64,000 nt of DNA from Synechococcus sp. A15-62 (lineage in GTDB: Bacteria; Cyanobacteriota; Cyanobacteriia; PCC-6307; Cyanobiaceae), in contig NZ_CP047950.1 in assembly GCF_014280075.1 (NCBI RefSeq), forward strand, positions 1,612,001-1,676,000. Direction: 5' to 3'. Below the pieces are notes generated by a model, which was not told the DNA's origin, searched no databases, and was given only the letters and a program-made list of their open reading frames with translations. Each line of letters begins with the position of its first letter. The stretch's first letter is position 1. Of the stretch, positions 7,422 to 17,048 are shown piece by piece. The position numbers and the translations under genes were made by a program.

Positions 7422-9044
7422 CTAGAGCGTCGGTCGGCTCTCCAGAACAACAGGATCCTTCTGCGGATGCAATGACTGGCGCTCCTCGCCGGCCACCAGG
7501 CGATTGAGGGCATTCACGAAGGCCATCCCCGCCGCCACCACCACATCGGTGTCGGCTGCGTGACCGGAGTAGAGCGCACCATTGCGGCGTAGGCGGATGG
7601 TCACATCGCCCATGGCATCAATACCCTCGGTGACCGACTTAACCGAGAACTCAATCAATTCATTGGGCACACCCGCCAGATCATTCAAGGCACGGCAGAC
7701 GGCATCCACCGGACCTGTACCCACCGCCGAACCTGTGGTCTCACTGCCCTCTTCATCCAGAAGGGTGACGGTGGCGGTGGGGCGCAGGCTGCTGCCGCAG
7801 CTGACCTGCACCAGCTTGAGCTGGAAACGGGCTTCCGGCTGCTGCACCTGTTCACTGACGATCGCCTCCAGATCACGGTCAGTGATCTCGCGCTTGCGGT
7901 CGGCGAGTTCCTTGAAACGGGCGAAGGCCTCATCGAGATCCTCACGGGTGAGGTCGTAGCCCAGTTCTTCCAGACGGGCGCGAACGGCACTGCGGCCGCT
8001 CAGCTTGCCGAGGGAGATGCGGTTGTCGGACAAGCCCACGGTCTGGGCGTCGATGATTTCGTAGGTGAGCCGATTCTTGAGAACGCCGTCCTGGTGGATA
8101 CCGGATTCATGGGCGAAGGCATTGGCACCAACGATGGCCTTGTTGGGCTGCACCACCATGCCGGTGAGGTTGGACACCAGCCGTGAGGTCTTGGTGATCT
8201 CTTCGGTGCGCACGGCCGTGAGCGGCGTGGGGCTGTATTCCTCCCGGCCCAAAAAGGGGTTGTAGTAACGCCGCCGCACATGCAGCGCCATCACCAACTC
8301 CTCGAGCGAGGCATTGCCGGCCCGTTCGCCGATGCCATTGATCGTGCATTCGAGCTGACGGGCACCGTTCTTGACCGCCTCCAGGAAGTTCGCCACGGCC
8401 AGGCCGAGATCGTTGTGGCCGTGCACCGAGATCACCGCCTCGCCGATGTTGGGCACGTGCTGATTGATCCCTGCGATGAGCGCGCCGAACTCCGACGGTG
8501 TCGTGTAACCGACGGTGTCGGGAATGTTGATCGTGGTGGCGCCGGCAGCAATCGCCGCCTCAATCACCTCATAAAGGAACTCCGGGTCGCTGCGGCCAGC
8601 GTCTTCACAGGAGAACTCAACGTCTTCCACCAGAGAACGGGCGTAGCTCACCATCTCGGGAACGATGCCGAGCACGTCGGCACGGCTCTTACGCAGCTTG
8701 TGCTCGAGGTGGATGTCGCTTGTGGCGATGAAGGTGTGAATACGGTGGCGCGGTGCGGGAGCGACAGCATCGGCACAGGCTTTGATGTCGGCCCTTGAGG
8801 CACGGGCCAGGCCGCAGATGATCGGGCCGTTGTAGCCACCCACCTGCTGGGCGATCCGCTGCACGGCGGCGAAATCCCCGGGACTGGCGAAGGGGAATCC
8901 CGCCTCGATCACATCCACGCCGAGCCGCGCCAGCTGCTGGGCAATGGCCAGCTTTTCCTCCAGGTTGAGGCTCGCCCCCGGTGACTGCTCACCATCCCGA
9001 AGGGTGGTGTCAAAAATCAGGACGCGACCTGGGTCCTTGGCCAT
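7422..9044 (-). CDS. leuA: 2-isopropylmalate synthase
   Basis: First committed enzyme of leucine biosynthesis, condensing 2-oxoisovalerate with acetyl-CoA. The 540-residue product has the catalytic barrel with [13 protein letters not shown] at about 10-22, metal-binding [13 protein letters not shown], and the C-terminal regulatory LeuA dimer domain (from about 390), where leucine binds in the family. Length is normal for the bacterial LeuA1 class. The start ATG at 9044 is clear. A 14-base element shared with the NTRC promoter region lies about 33 bases upstream. Confidence 0.97.
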   Translation of the reverse strand: MAKDPGRVLIFDTTLRDGEQSPGASLNLEEKLAIAQQLARLGVDVIEAGFPFASPGDFAAVQRIAQQVGGYNGPIICGLARASRADIKACADAVAPAPRHRIHTFIATSDIHLEHKLRKSRADVLGIVPEMVSYARSLVEDVEFSCEDAGRSDPEFLYEVIEAAIAAGATTINIPDTVGYTTPSEFGALIAGINQHVPNIGEAVISVHGHNDLGLAVANFLEAVKNGARQLECTINGIGERAGNASLEELVMALHVRRRYYNPFLGREEYSPTPLTAVRTEEITKTSRLVSNLTGMVVQPNKAIVGANAFAHESGIHQDGVLKNRLTYEIIDAQTVGLSDNRISLGKLSGRSAVRARLEELGYDLTREDLDEAFARFKELADRKREITDRDLEAIVSEQVQQPEARFQLKLVQVSCGSSLRPTATVTLLDEEGSETTGSAVGTGPVDAVCRALNDLAGVPNELIEFSVKSVTEGIDAMGDVTIRLRRNGALYSGHAADTDVVVAAGMAFVNALNRLVAGEERQSLHPQKDPVVLESRPTL

Positions 9045-9076
9045 GGAAGGGGCTCCAACGGAGGTCTTAGTCGGAA

Positions 9077-9090
9077 TGACTATGAGTTAA
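9077..9090 (-). promoter_or_regulatory. 14-base upstream element shared by leuA and NTRC
   Basis: On the minus strand this reads TTAACTCATAGTCA and occurs identically at 51754-51767 upstream of the NTRC gene, with partly matching downstream bases (TTCCGACTAAG against GTTCGCTTAAG). It may be a -10 region plus flank or a regulator site; role not established. Confidence 0.4.
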
Positions 9091-9153
9091 CCCATCCTAG
9101 TTCAGCCCCTGGGATGGAATCGGATTAAATTCAGCCACCGTTTGGGCTTGTTC

Positions 9154-10737
9154 GTGACCAAAGGCGCTGTCGCCCTGGTGTTGCATGCCCATCTGCCTTA
9201 TGTGCGGTCGGCGCAACCGGGCTCCCTGGAGGAAGACTGGTTTTTCCAGGCCCTGATCGAGTGCTATCTACCGCTGCTGGAAACGCTGGAGCTGGCCAGC
9301 GCCGACCCCCAGCAGCAGCCCAAACTCACCATTGGCCTATCGCCGACGCTGCTGTCGCTACTGAGCGATCAAGACCTCAAGCAGCGCTTTCCCGACTGGC
9401 TGAACGAACGGCTAGATCTGCTGCCGAAGGCCGACCCATCCCTGCGCGTCGGCGCCGAGCATCTTGCGGCCACGATCGAGCGGCATCGGCGGGCTTGGCA
9501 GGGCTGCGACGGCGATCTGATCCAGCGCTTCGCGGCACTGCAGCGCCAGGGGGTGGTGGACCTGCTCACCTGCGGCGCCACCCACGGCTACATGCCCCTG
9601 CTGCGCCATCACCCGGAGGCGGTGCGCGGGCAACTGCGCACGGCGGTGCGGGAGCACCAACGCCTGGTGGGCGAACGCCCCATGGGGATCTGGTTGCCGG
9701 AATGTGCCTATTACGAAGGCCTGGACCGCTGGATGCGCGATGCGGGGCTGCGCTACGCCGTGCTGGATGGCCATGGGCTGCTGCACGGCCGGCCACGGCC
9801 CCGCTATGGGGTGTACGCCCCGATCTGCAGCCGCAATGGGGTGGCCTTCTTCGGGCGTGACAGTGACGCCACGCTGCCGGTGTGGTCGGCTAAGGACGGC
9901 TACCCCGGCGATCCCCACTACCGGGAGTTCCACCGTGATCTGGGCTGGGACCTGCCGATCGAAGAGCTCAAACCCCTGGGGCTCGACCAGCCGCGCCCTC
10001 TTGGCCTGAAGCTGCATCGGGTGACTGACCACAGCGCACCGTTGGATCGCAAACGACCCTACGAACCGGGGGTTGCTGCTGAACGGGTGAAAGAGCACGC
10101 CGCCGATTACCTGCAGGGACGCCGGCGGCAGCTGGATCAGCTCAGCGCTGCCATGGACGTTTCCCCACTGCTGGTGGCCCCCTTCGATGCCGAACTCTTC
10201 GGCCACTGGTGGTTTGAAGGGCCGGCCTTTCTCAGCCAGCTGTTCCAGCAGGCACCTCAGGAGGGAGTGGCCTTCACCCGGCTGCGCGATGTGCTGAACA
10301 GCGTTGGCCAGCTTCAGCTCTGCGATCCCTGCCCCTCCAGCTGGGGGCAAGGGGGCTATCACGACTACTGGCTGAACGACAGCAATGCCTGGATCATCCC
10401 GGAGTGGGAAAAGGCCAGTGCCGCGATGGTGCAACGCTGCAGCCGCGGCGTGGGCAGCGAACAGGCCATGCAGTGGCTGCAGCAGGCGGCGCGGGAGTTA
10501 TTGCTGGCGCAGTCATCGGATTGGAGCTTCATCCTCCGGGCCGGCACCACTACCGAACTGGCCCGAGAACGGGTGCAACGCCACCTGGGCCGCTTCTGGC
10601 AACTGATGCAGGCGATCGATGGCACGGCGGAGCTACCGGAGGGCTGGCTTGAGGAGGTGCAGCTGGATGACCGCCTTTTCCCCATGATTCAGCCGCTGGA
10701 CTGGGCCCCAGTGAATCCTTCTTCAGCCAGCGCATAA
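9154..10737 (+). CDS. Glycoside hydrolase family 57 protein, probable 1,4-alpha-glucan branching enzyme
   Basis: A 527-residue cytoplasmic enzyme. Conserved GH57 signatures are visible: HAHLPYVR near the N-terminus (region 1), GIWLPECAYYEG with the likely catalytic Glu (region 3), and PFDAELFGHWWFEG with the likely catalytic Asp (region 4). The C-terminal helical part (SDWSFILRAGTTTELARERV) is typical of GH57 branching enzymes of the DUF1957 type. It probably helps set glycogen branching; amylase-type activity is the alternative. GTG at 9154 is preferred over TTG at 9142 because VTKGAVALVLHAHLPY is the usual family start. Confidence 0.85.
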   Translation: MTKGAVALVLHAHLPYVRSAQPGSLEEDWFFQALIECYLPLLETLELASADPQQQPKLTIGLSPTLLSLLSDQDLKQRFPDWLNERLDLLPKADPSLRVGAEHLAATIERHRRAWQGCDGDLIQRFAALQRQGVVDLLTCGATHGYMPLLRHHPEAVRGQLRTAVREHQRLVGERPMGIWLPECAYYEGLDRWMRDAGLRYAVLDGHGLLHGRPRPRYGVYAPICSRNGVAFFGRDSDATLPVWSAKDGYPGDPHYREFHRDLGWDLPIEELKPLGLDQPRPLGLKLHRVTDHSAPLDRKRPYEPGVAAERVKEHAADYLQGRRRQLDQLSAAMDVSPLLVAPFDAELFGHWWFEGPAFLSQLFQQAPQEGVAFTRLRDVLNSVGQLQLCDPCPSSWGQGGYHDYWLNDSNAWIIPEWEKASAAMVQRCSRGVGSEQAMQWLQQAARELLLAQSSDWSFILRAGTTTELARERVQRHLGRFWQLMQAIDGTAELPEGWLEEVQLDDRLFPMIQPLDWAPVNPSSASA

Positions 10738-10741
10738 ACAA

Positions 10742-10797
10742 ACGCCTCCCTCAAATTGGGGAGGCGTGGATATTCATCAATCCCTCAAGTGAGGGAT
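10742..10797. terminator. Tandem hairpins between convergent genes (candidate bidirectional terminator)
   Basis: Two perfect inverted repeats stand side by side between the GH57 and crtL stops. The first is ACGCCTCCC/GGGAGGCGT (9 bp, 8-base loop, 10742-10767). The second is ATCCCTCA/TGAGGGAT (10780-10797). Both contain CCCTCAA. No long T run follows either one. Confidence 0.6.
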
Positions 10798-10818
10798 CGG
10801 GTCTTTCCTAAGACGATC

Positions 10819-12057
10819 TCAAAACCGTGGAGCTTGATCCTGAGCCGCCCCCAGCACCAGCCCCTGCCGCAACTGCCAAGGCGATAGGGCAAACAAGCGC
10901 AGCATCACCGCCATCAAGCGTGGCAGCGGCAACGTGTTGGTGAGAAAGCCAAACCACTCCTCCCGCGGCAGGGAGAAGAACGTTGAGAAGTGGGTGCGCA
11001 ACAACGCTTCGTTGAAACCCATCAAGCGGCCCAAGCCAAATTGATAGAGCTGATGGCGCAACACCAATTCGATCGGCCAGAGCGCTTGCCAACCCCGTTG
11101 CGCCAATGCTGTTGAGCCGAGGTTTTGATTGGCGAGAGCTACGGAAATGGCGTGGGCCAGATCAGGCCCACGCCGCAACAACGAACCCACCATGTAGCCC
11201 GAGGCCGGATGCACCATGCTCGCCGCACCACCGAAGGCCAGCACCGGCTGGTTGCGATCCGGCAGCGGCAGGTTCATTGGGAAGAGGCAGAACTCCTCAT
11301 GAATCACCTCGGTGATCTCAACGCCGCGCAGATCCAGGCGCTGTTGGAGCCGTTGCTTGAGCACGTCGTAAGGAACCCCTGGTGCCAAGGCGAGCGAGGT
11401 TTCCTCCACGAAGAACACCCCATCGCCCAGATCCATCGCATACAAAAACGTGGGTGGTTCCTTGCGCTGTTCTTCACTGAGGTGATCGCAGCGATAGTCC
11501 ATCAACACAAACCGGCCTGGCTCAATTGGAGGCTTGGAGAAACGCCCCACCACGCCGTAGGCCGCCTGACCCGCCACCGGCCCCTGATCAGGGCGGCGAA
11601 TGTGGGGCGTGCGCGAACCAGAGGCATCAATCACCAAGCGCGCCTGCAACGTGGTTCCCGATGCGCAGCACACGTTGGTGGTGGAGCCATTCACATCCAC
11701 CCGCTCAACGGTGTCTTGATGCCAGACCACCCCATCAGCCCGCTCCAGCCAATGGCGCTGCAGGGCTGCCCGATCGAACAGGCCGTAGTCAATCCCATGG
11801 GCATGGCTCTGATCCTGAGCCGTTGATCCACCTTCGCCGAAATAACTGACGGTGTCGCTCCAGCGGTGCTCCAACAGCTGCTCGAGCCCCACCGCTTTGA
11901 GTTCACCGGCCCAGATGCCATAGGTGTTCGGCCAGGGATCGTCGACCGGATCCGGGGCGATGCCAGCAACCGCAACACCCCGTTGGTTCAGTTCCGAGGC
12001 GATGCAGAGGGCAGCAGGACCGCCCCCCAGTACCAGCACATCCACCGGCTCAGCCAA
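10819..12057 (-). CDS. crtL: Lycopene cyclase, CrtL type (probable beta-cyclase)
   Basis: Membrane-associated flavoprotein that cyclises lycopene ends to make beta-carotene and zeaxanthin precursors. The 412-residue product starts with a dinucleotide-binding motif VLVLGGGPAALCIASEL and has WPNTYGIWAGELKAVGLEQLL, matching the plant/cyanobacterial cyclase signature, plus the downstream FGGAASMVHPASGYMVGSLL motif. Picocyanobacteria often carry beta and epsilon paralogues; the sequence by eye fits the beta type, but the distinction needs a tree. It sits 2 bases after gyrA on the same strand. Confidence 0.9.
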   Translation of the reverse strand: MAEPVDVLVLGGGPAALCIASELNQRGVAVAGIAPDPVDDPWPNTYGIWAGELKAVGLEQLLEHRWSDTVSYFGEGGSTAQDQSHAHGIDYGLFDRAALQRHWLERADGVVWHQDTVERVDVNGSTTNVCCASGTTLQARLVIDASGSRTPHIRRPDQGPVAGQAAYGVVGRFSKPPIEPGRFVLMDYRCDHLSEEQRKEPPTFLYAMDLGDGVFFVEETSLALAPGVPYDVLKQRLQQRLDLRGVEITEVIHEEFCLFPMNLPLPDRNQPVLAFGGAASMVHPASGYMVGSLLRRGPDLAHAISVALANQNLGSTALAQRGWQALWPIELVLRHQLYQFGLGRLMGFNEALLRTHFSTFFSLPREEWFGFLTNTLPLPRLMAVMLRLFALSPWQLRQGLVLGAAQDQAPRF

Positions 12058-12059
12058 GG

Positions 12060-14657
12060 TCAGCTGTCCTGCGCTTCAGCTTCGGTGTCGTTGGACTCGG
12101 TGTCGTCAGCAGAGTCGTCCTCCGCTTCCGGTGGCACCAACACCACCTTCAGCAACCGGTCGCCCTTGTCGAGCTTCTGCAGACGCACCCCTGTGGCAGC
12201 ACGGGATTGCTGGGGAATGGCATCGGCGCTGGTGCGCACGATCACCCCTTTCTCGCTCACCAGCAGCAACTCTTCACCGGCACCGAGCACACTCAGCCCC
12301 ACCAGCTCGTCGGCATCGGTGCGGAACTTCATCGCCCGCAGGCCCATGCCGGCCCGCTTCTGCAGGCGGAATTGCGTCACCGGAACCCGCTTGCCCAGAC
12401 CCGAGGCCGACGCCACGAGCACCCAGGGGCCCTCGCTGGCGGCATCGTCTTCATCATCTGCGCTGGCGGCCACCTGATCGGCGAGTTCCACCGGCAGCAC
12501 ATCCATGCTCACCAGGGCATCGCCATCGCGCAGGTTCATCGAACGTACGCCGCGGGCTGTACGCCCCAAAGGCCGCAATTCCTCATCACTGAGGCGGAAG
12601 TGGATGGTCATCCCGGCTTTGGAGCCGATCAAGACGCTGTCGCCGGGCACCGCCAAACGCACCCAGGTGAGGGCATCGCCTTCCTCCAGGTTGATGGCGA
12701 TCAGACCATTGGAGCGGATGTTGCTGAAGGCCGAAAGGCGGGTGCGCTTGATGAAGCCACCTCGGGTGAGCATCACCAGGTCGGTGTCGTTGCTGAACTC
12801 CGACACCGGAATCAATGTGGTGATCGCTTCTTCCCGGGGGATCGGCAACAGCTGCACCACCGGCGTTCCCTTGGCCGCACGGCTGCACTGGGGCACGCGG
12901 TAGGCGGGCAGGGCGTACGACACACCACGGTCGCTGAACAGCACCAAGGTGTCGTGGTCGTTGCAGCTGATGAACAGCTTCACCGCATCTTCACCCTGGC
13001 TGCGGGTGCCCGCCTTGCCGCGGGTGCCGCGGCTGGTGGCCTCGAATTCGCTCACCGGCATCCGCTTGAGGTAGCCGGTCTCGGTGAGCAACACCACCGA
13101 CCGCTCGTTAGCGATCAGGTCGATGTCAGACAGGCCACCGCCGAGGTCGAGGATTTCGGTGCGGCGCGGCGTCGGGTAGCGCTCCTGCAGCTGAGCGAGC
13201 TCGCTCTGGATGATTCCGAAGACCCGCTCACGCCGGCCAAGGATGTCCTTGTAGTCGGCGATCTTGGTGACCAGGTCCTCGTGCTCGAGCCGGATCTTGT
13301 CGGCCTCAAGAGCCGTGAGACGACGCAGCTGCATCTGCAGGATGGCGTCGGCCTGGATGTCGGACAGGCCATGGCGATCCTGCAGCTGTTGCCGTGCCGT
13401 GGCCGTATCGGGGGCAGCCCGGATCAAGGCAATGATTGGATCGAGCTGATCAAGGGCCAGCAGCAGGCCCAGCAGGATGTGGTCGCGCTCCTCGGCCTTG
13501 CGCAGCAGGTAGCGGGTTCGGCGCTCGATCGTCTCGACCCGGAAGTCGAGGAACACCTCGAGCATCTTGCGCAGGGTGAGCAGGATCGGCTCACCGTTCA
13601 CCAGCGCCAGCATGTAGGCACTGAAGTTGCTCTGCAGCGGGGTGAGCTTGAACAGGTTGTTCAGCACCACCTGCGGGTAGGCGTCACGACGCAGCTCCAC
13701 CACGATCCGCATGCCATCGCGATCGCTCTCGTCGCGGATGTCGGAGATGCCCTCGAGCTTCTTGTCGTTGACCAGCTCAGCAATGCGCTCAATCAGCGCC
13801 GCTTTGTTGGTCTGATACGGCAACTCGGTGATGATCACCGCATCGCGATCGGGCCGCCCTGGGGCCTCGATCGTTTCGATGTTGGCCACGCCGCGCATCG
13901 TCACCGAGCCGCGACCACCCAGGTACGTCTCGCGGATGCCTTCACGCCCCAGGATCTGACCGCCGGTGGGGAAATCTGGGCCGGGGATCAGCTGGATCAA
14001 CTCCTGATCGGTGATCTCTGGATTGGCGATCAGCGCCTGCAACCCGTCGATCAACTCATTGAGGTTGTGGGGAGGGATGTTCGTCGCCATCCCCACGGCG
14101 ATGCCCGCTGAACCATTCAGCAGCAGCTGCGGGATCCGCGCCGGCAGCACCGTGGGCTCCTGCTGTGAGCCATCAAAGTTGTCGGCGAAATCAACGGTCT
14201 CAGCCTCGATGTCCTCCAGGAGGCTGTCTGTGGTGAGCGCCCGCAACCGCGATTCGGTGTATCGCATGGCCGCCGGTGGGTCGTTGTCCACCGAACCGAA
14301 GTTGCCGTGCCCATCGATCAGGGGCATCGACATGGAGAAGTCCTGGGCCATGCGCACCAGGGCGTCGTACACGGCGGTGTCGCCGTGGGGGTGATATTTG
14401 CCGAGCACTTCGCCCACCACACGGGCGCACTTGCGGTAAGGCCTGTCGCTGGTGAGGCCCAGCTCGTACATCGCGTACAGGATCCGGCGATGCACCGGCT
14501 TGAGGCCATCGCGGGCATCGGGCAGAGCCCGACCCACGATCACGCTCATCGCATACTCCAAATAGGAGCGCGACATCTCGTTGCGCAGGTCCGTCTGAAT
14601 GATCCGATCGTCGGAATCGCCGGGACCGCCGCTGCCAGGCCCCACAGAATCCGTCAT
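12060..14657 (-). CDS. gyrA: DNA gyrase subunit A
   Basis: Type IIA topoisomerase subunit that cleaves and religates DNA to introduce negative supercoils with GyrB. The 865-residue product has the breakage-reunion domain with [14 protein letters not shown], the catalytic tyrosine in [10 protein letters not shown], and the C-terminal beta-pinwheel repeats including a GyrA-box-like segment (SRGTRGKAG near 535). The C-terminus ends in an acidic Glu/Asp tail, a common autoregulatory feature. Start ATG at 14657 ([11 protein letters not shown]) is followed by a short Gly/Asp-rich leader before [18 protein letters not shown]. Confidence 0.97.
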   Translation of the reverse strand: MTDSVGPGSGGPGDSDDRIIQTDLRNEMSRSYLEYAMSVIVGRALPDARDGLKPVHRRILYAMYELGLTSDRPYRKCARVVGEVLGKYHPHGDTAVYDALVRMAQDFSMSMPLIDGHGNFGSVDNDPPAAMRYTESRLRALTTDSLLEDIEAETVDFADNFDGSQQEPTVLPARIPQLLLNGSAGIAVGMATNIPPHNLNELIDGLQALIANPEITDQELIQLIPGPDFPTGGQILGREGIRETYLGGRGSVTMRGVANIETIEAPGRPDRDAVIITELPYQTNKAALIERIAELVNDKKLEGISDIRDESDRDGMRIVVELRRDAYPQVVLNNLFKLTPLQSNFSAYMLALVNGEPILLTLRKMLEVFLDFRVETIERRTRYLLRKAEERDHILLGLLLALDQLDPIIALIRAAPDTATARQQLQDRHGLSDIQADAILQMQLRRLTALEADKIRLEHEDLVTKIADYKDILGRRERVFGIIQSELAQLQERYPTPRRTEILDLGGGLSDIDLIANERSVVLLTETGYLKRMPVSEFEATSRGTRGKAGTRSQGEDAVKLFISCNDHDTLVLFSDRGVSYALPAYRVPQCSRAAKGTPVVQLLPIPREEAITTLIPVSEFSNDTDLVMLTRGGFIKRTRLSAFSNIRSNGLIAINLEEGDALTWVRLAVPGDSVLIGSKAGMTIHFRLSDEELRPLGRTARGVRSMNLRDGDALVSMDVLPVELADQVAASADDEDDAASEGPWVLVASASGLGKRVPVTQFRLQKRAGMGLRAMKFRTDADELVGLSVLGAGEELLLVSEKGVIVRTSADAIPQQSRAATGVRLQKLDKGDRLLKVVLVPPEAEDDSADDTESNDTEAEAQDS

Positions 14658-14748
14658 ACGTGCATCAGACGTCCTTTGTCATTCTATCTCGGACAGTGGA
14701 AGCAGCAGAAAAGTCCGGATAAACTCCGACCCGCTTTCCACTGAAGTG

Positions 14749-15291
14749 ATGGGTCCTGTCGACGAGCCCCGCCCTGAAGCCGAAACCCCAGGCAGCGACC
14801 CCACCCCCACACCGGAGCCCACGCCCGCACCAACCCCGGAACCTGAGCCGACTCCGGCCCCAACACCTGCGCCCACTCCAGCGCCAACTCCGGCACCGCC
14901 CCCCGCTCCAACACCCGACCCGGTGATCGCCTCCACCGTGTCGATCCCTGCTCAAGAGAGCGCCGACGAAGACGGCGGTGAATGGGAGCTGCTGGTGGGC
15001 AAGGTGAAGCACTGGCTCGAGCAGAACGATCTGGCGGAGCTCTGGACCAAAGCCCAGCTGCCGCTGCGGGTGGTGGGCGGACTGATCGTGTTCAGCCTGG
15101 TGGCGACGGTTTACTCCGGTGTGCTCAGCACCATCAACAGCATCCCTCTGGTGCCGGGCCTGCTTGAGCTGGCTGGCCTGATCTGGCTGGTGAACTTCGC
15201 CCTGCGCAACCTGATCCGCAACAGCGATCGGGACAAGTTCATCCAAAGCATCCGCTCCACCTGGACCCGCGTGACAGGCCGTTCAAGCTGA
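14749..15291 (+). CDS. CAAD-domain (CURT1-like) thylakoid membrane protein with Pro-rich N-terminus
   Basis: A 180-residue protein. Residues about 15-60 are a low-complexity Pro/Thr/Ala tract (repeats of PTPAPTPEP), followed by an acidic linker, an amphipathic helix (LVGKVKHWLEQNDLAELW) and two hydrophobic helices (about 105-150). This helix-TM-TM order fits the CAAD domain found in cyanobacterial aminoacyl-tRNA synthetases and CURT1-like proteins that bind or curve thylakoid membranes. The ATG at 14749 (MGPVDEPRP) follows the 91-base divergent spacer from gyrA. The Pro-rich part may be disordered and cytoplasmic. Confidence 0.75.
   Translation: MGPVDEPRPEAETPGSDPTPTPEPTPAPTPEPEPTPAPTPAPTPAPTPAPPPAPTPDPVIASTVSIPAQESADEDGGEWELLVGKVKHWLEQNDLAELWTKAQLPLRVVGGLIVFSLVATVYSGVLSTINSIPLVPGLLELAGLIWLVNFALRNLIRNSDRDKFIQSIRSTWTRVTGRSS
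14799..14922 (+). repeat. In-frame Pro/Thr/Ala codon microsatellite
   Basis: A run of imperfect hexamers such as ACTCCGGCC and ACGCCCGCA encodes the Pro-Thr-Pro-Ala tract of the CAAD protein. The repeat stays in frame throughout, so length changes would expand or contract the disordered tail. Confidence 0.85.
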
Positions 15292-15354
15292 CTCAATCAA
15301 ACTGAGCCGATCATCCCGATTGGTAGCTTGATCTGACTTTATTGAAGTCGCGCG

Positions 15355-16518
15355 GTGGACATTCAGCTCGGACGCTCCAAGACCGTTCGCCGGGCCTACG
15401 GAATCGATGAAATCGCTCTGGTGCCTGGGGGTCGCACGGTAGACCCCGAGGTCACCGATACCCGTTGGACCCTGGGGGGAATCGAGCGCGAAATTCCGAT
15501 CATCGCCAGCGCCATGGACGGCGTGGTGGACGTGGGCATGGCCGTTCGCCTGTCCAAACTGGGCGCCCTCGGCGTGTTGAACCTTGAAGGCGTTCAGACC
15601 CGCTACGAAGACCCCAATCAGGTGCTGGATCGCATCGCCGCCGTCGGCAAGGACGAATTCGTCCCGCTGATGCAGGAGATCTACAGCCAGCCGGTTCAAG
15701 AGGAGCTGATCCGCAAACGCATTAAGGGCATCAAGGCCCAGGGCGGCATCGCAGCCGTCAGCGGTACTCCTGTGGCCGCCATGCGTTTCGGCAAGGCCAT
15801 CGCCGAAGCCGGAGCCGATCTGTTCTTCGTGCAAGCCACCGTGGTCTCGACGGATCACACCGGTCCTGCAGGCCAGGAGACCCTGGATCTCGAAGCCCTG
15901 TGCCGCGACATGGGCGTTCCCGTGGTGATTGGCAACTGCGTCACCTACGACGTGGCCCTGCAGCTGATGCGAGCCGGCGCCGCCGGCGTGATGGTGGGCA
16001 TCGGCCCCGGTGCCGCCTGCACCTCCCGTGGCGTTCTCGGCGTGGGCATCCCCCAGGCCACCGCAGTGGCCGACTGCGCCGCCGCCCGGGCCGACTACGA
16101 AAAGGAAAGCGGTCGCTACGTGCCGATCGTTGCCGACGGTGGCATCGTCACCGGTGGTGACATCTGCAAGTGCATCGCCTGTGGCGCCGATGCCGTGATG
16201 ATCGGTTCCCCCATCGCCCGTGCTGAGGAAGCTCCCGGCCGGGGCTTTCACTGGGGCATGGCCACCCCAAGCCCGGTGCTGCCCCGCGGCACCCGCATCA
16301 ATGTGGGCAACACCGGCAGCATCGAACGCATCCTGCGCGGCCCAGCCAAATTGGACGACGGCACCCACAACCTGCTGGGCTGCTTGAAGACATCGATGGG
16401 CACCCTGGGCGCCCAAACCATCAAGGAGATGCAGCAGGTGGAGGTGGTCGTGGCACCCTCCCTGCTGACCGAAGGAAAGGTCTACCAAAAGGCCCAACAC
16501 CTCGGAATGGGCAAGTAA
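15355..16518 (+). CDS. GuaB3-family IMP dehydrogenase-related protein
   Basis: A 387-residue barrel enzyme of the IMP dehydrogenase/GMP reductase superfamily, GuaB3 subgroup (TIGR01304 type). It lacks the CBS regulatory domains of canonical GuaB. The catalytic loop [15 protein letters not shown] with its Cys, the phosphate-binding [20 protein letters not shown], and [20 protein letters not shown] are all present. Its precise reaction cannot be read from sequence; a role in guanine nucleotide metabolism is likely. The start is GTG at 15355. The small RNA Yfr1 and trxA follow. Confidence 0.9.
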   Translation: MDIQLGRSKTVRRAYGIDEIALVPGGRTVDPEVTDTRWTLGGIEREIPIIASAMDGVVDVGMAVRLSKLGALGVLNLEGVQTRYEDPNQVLDRIAAVGKDEFVPLMQEIYSQPVQEELIRKRIKGIKAQGGIAAVSGTPVAAMRFGKAIAEAGADLFFVQATVVSTDHTGPAGQETLDLEALCRDMGVPVVIGNCVTYDVALQLMRAGAAGVMVGIGPGAACTSRGVLGVGIPQATAVADCAAARADYEKESGRYVPIVADGGIVTGGDICKCIACGADAVMIGSPIARAEEAPGRGFHWGMATPSPVLPRGTRINVGNTGSIERILRGPAKLDDGTHNLLGCLKTSMGTLGAQTIKEMQQVEVVVAPSLLTEGKVYQKAQHLGMGK

Positions 16519-16525
16519 GGCAGGG

Positions 16526-16531
16526 CTAAAT
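16526..16531 (+). promoter_or_regulatory. Likely -10 box of Yfr1
   Basis: CTAAAT lies 8 bases after the guaB3-type stop and about 7-10 bases before the expected Yfr1 5' end. The -35 region would lie inside the end of the coding sequence and no strong match is seen. Confidence 0.5.
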
Positions 16532-16538
16532 TGGAGGT

Positions 16539-16605
16539 GTGCGGGCTTCGGCCCACACACTCCTCACACCCCCCGGCCCGGCGCGATCGGGCTTTCACTC
16601 TTTTT
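16539..16605 (+). ncRNA. yfr1: Yfr1 small regulatory RNA
   Basis: The segment holds the ultraconserved unpaired motif ACTCCTCACAC at 16559-16569, flanked by a 5' stem with a TTCG tetraloop (GCGGGC-TTCG-GCCCAC region) and a 3' terminator stem GCCCG/CGGGC followed by T-rich sequence ending in five Ts at 16601-16605. In cyanobacteria Yfr1 is a short abundant sRNA with exactly this motif, usually found between a guaB-type gene and trxA, as here; in Prochlorococcus it has been reported to pair with porin mRNAs. Ends are estimated from the -10 box and terminator to within a few bases. Confidence 0.93.
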
Positions 16606-16698
16606 GGAGAGCGACTGTCACAGTTCCCTTCTCAGCAGGGAAGAGCTGTGTTTTCGCTCGAAACCGTTGCTAAATTCTCCCTAAATTCCCCTGCTCAT

Positions 16699-17022
16699 AT
16701 GTCCAGCGCTGCTGCTGTCACCGACGCATCCTTCGAGCAGGACGTGCTCCAGAGCGACGTGCCGGTTCTCGTGGACTTCTGGGCACCCTGGTGCGGACCC
16801 TGCCGCATGGTGGCTCCGATCGTGGAAGAGATCGCCAAGGAATTTGACGGCCAGATCAAGGTCTTCAAGCTCAACACCGACGAGAACCCCAACGTGGCCA
16901 GCCAGTACGGGATCCGCAGCATCCCGACGCTGATGGTGTTCAAGGGTGGTCAGAAGGTGGACACCGTGGTGGGAGCTGTTCCCAAGGCAACCCTGTCAGG
17001 CACCATTTCCAAGTACCTCTGA
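16699..17022 (+). CDS. trxA: Thioredoxin (m-type like)
   Basis: A 107-residue thioredoxin with the active site [10 protein letters not shown] at about residues 30-39 and the conserved cis-Pro in [11 protein letters not shown]. It reduces disulfides in target enzymes, receiving electrons from ferredoxin- or NADPH-linked reductases. ATG at 16699 ([16 protein letters not shown]) is chosen over a longer frame reaching back through Yfr1. The AT-rich leader just upstream contains two CTAAATT copies (within 16669-16690) that could serve as -10 elements, separate from the Yfr1 transcript. Confidence 0.97.
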   Translation: MSSAAAVTDASFEQDVLQSDVPVLVDFWAPWCGPCRMVAPIVEEIAKEFDGQIKVFKLNTDENPNVASQYGIRSIPTLMVFKGGQKVDTVVGAVPKATLSGTISKYL

Positions 17023-17048
17023 ATCCGTCTCCAGAACGGATCAATCGG

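Noticed and set aside
12207..14111. 634-codon open frame on the plus strand antisense to gyrA
   Set aside because: Gln/His/Asp-rich composition without domains is the usual shadow of a GC-rich gene; gyrA on the other strand is certain.
14799..14922. Repeat tract considered as a CRISPR array
   Set aside because: Units are 6-9 bases, have no spacers and remain in one coding frame.
15283..16560. 425-codon open frame antisense to the guaB3-type gene
   Set aside because: Low-complexity Gly/His/Ala composition and full overlap with a confident enzyme gene and Yfr1.
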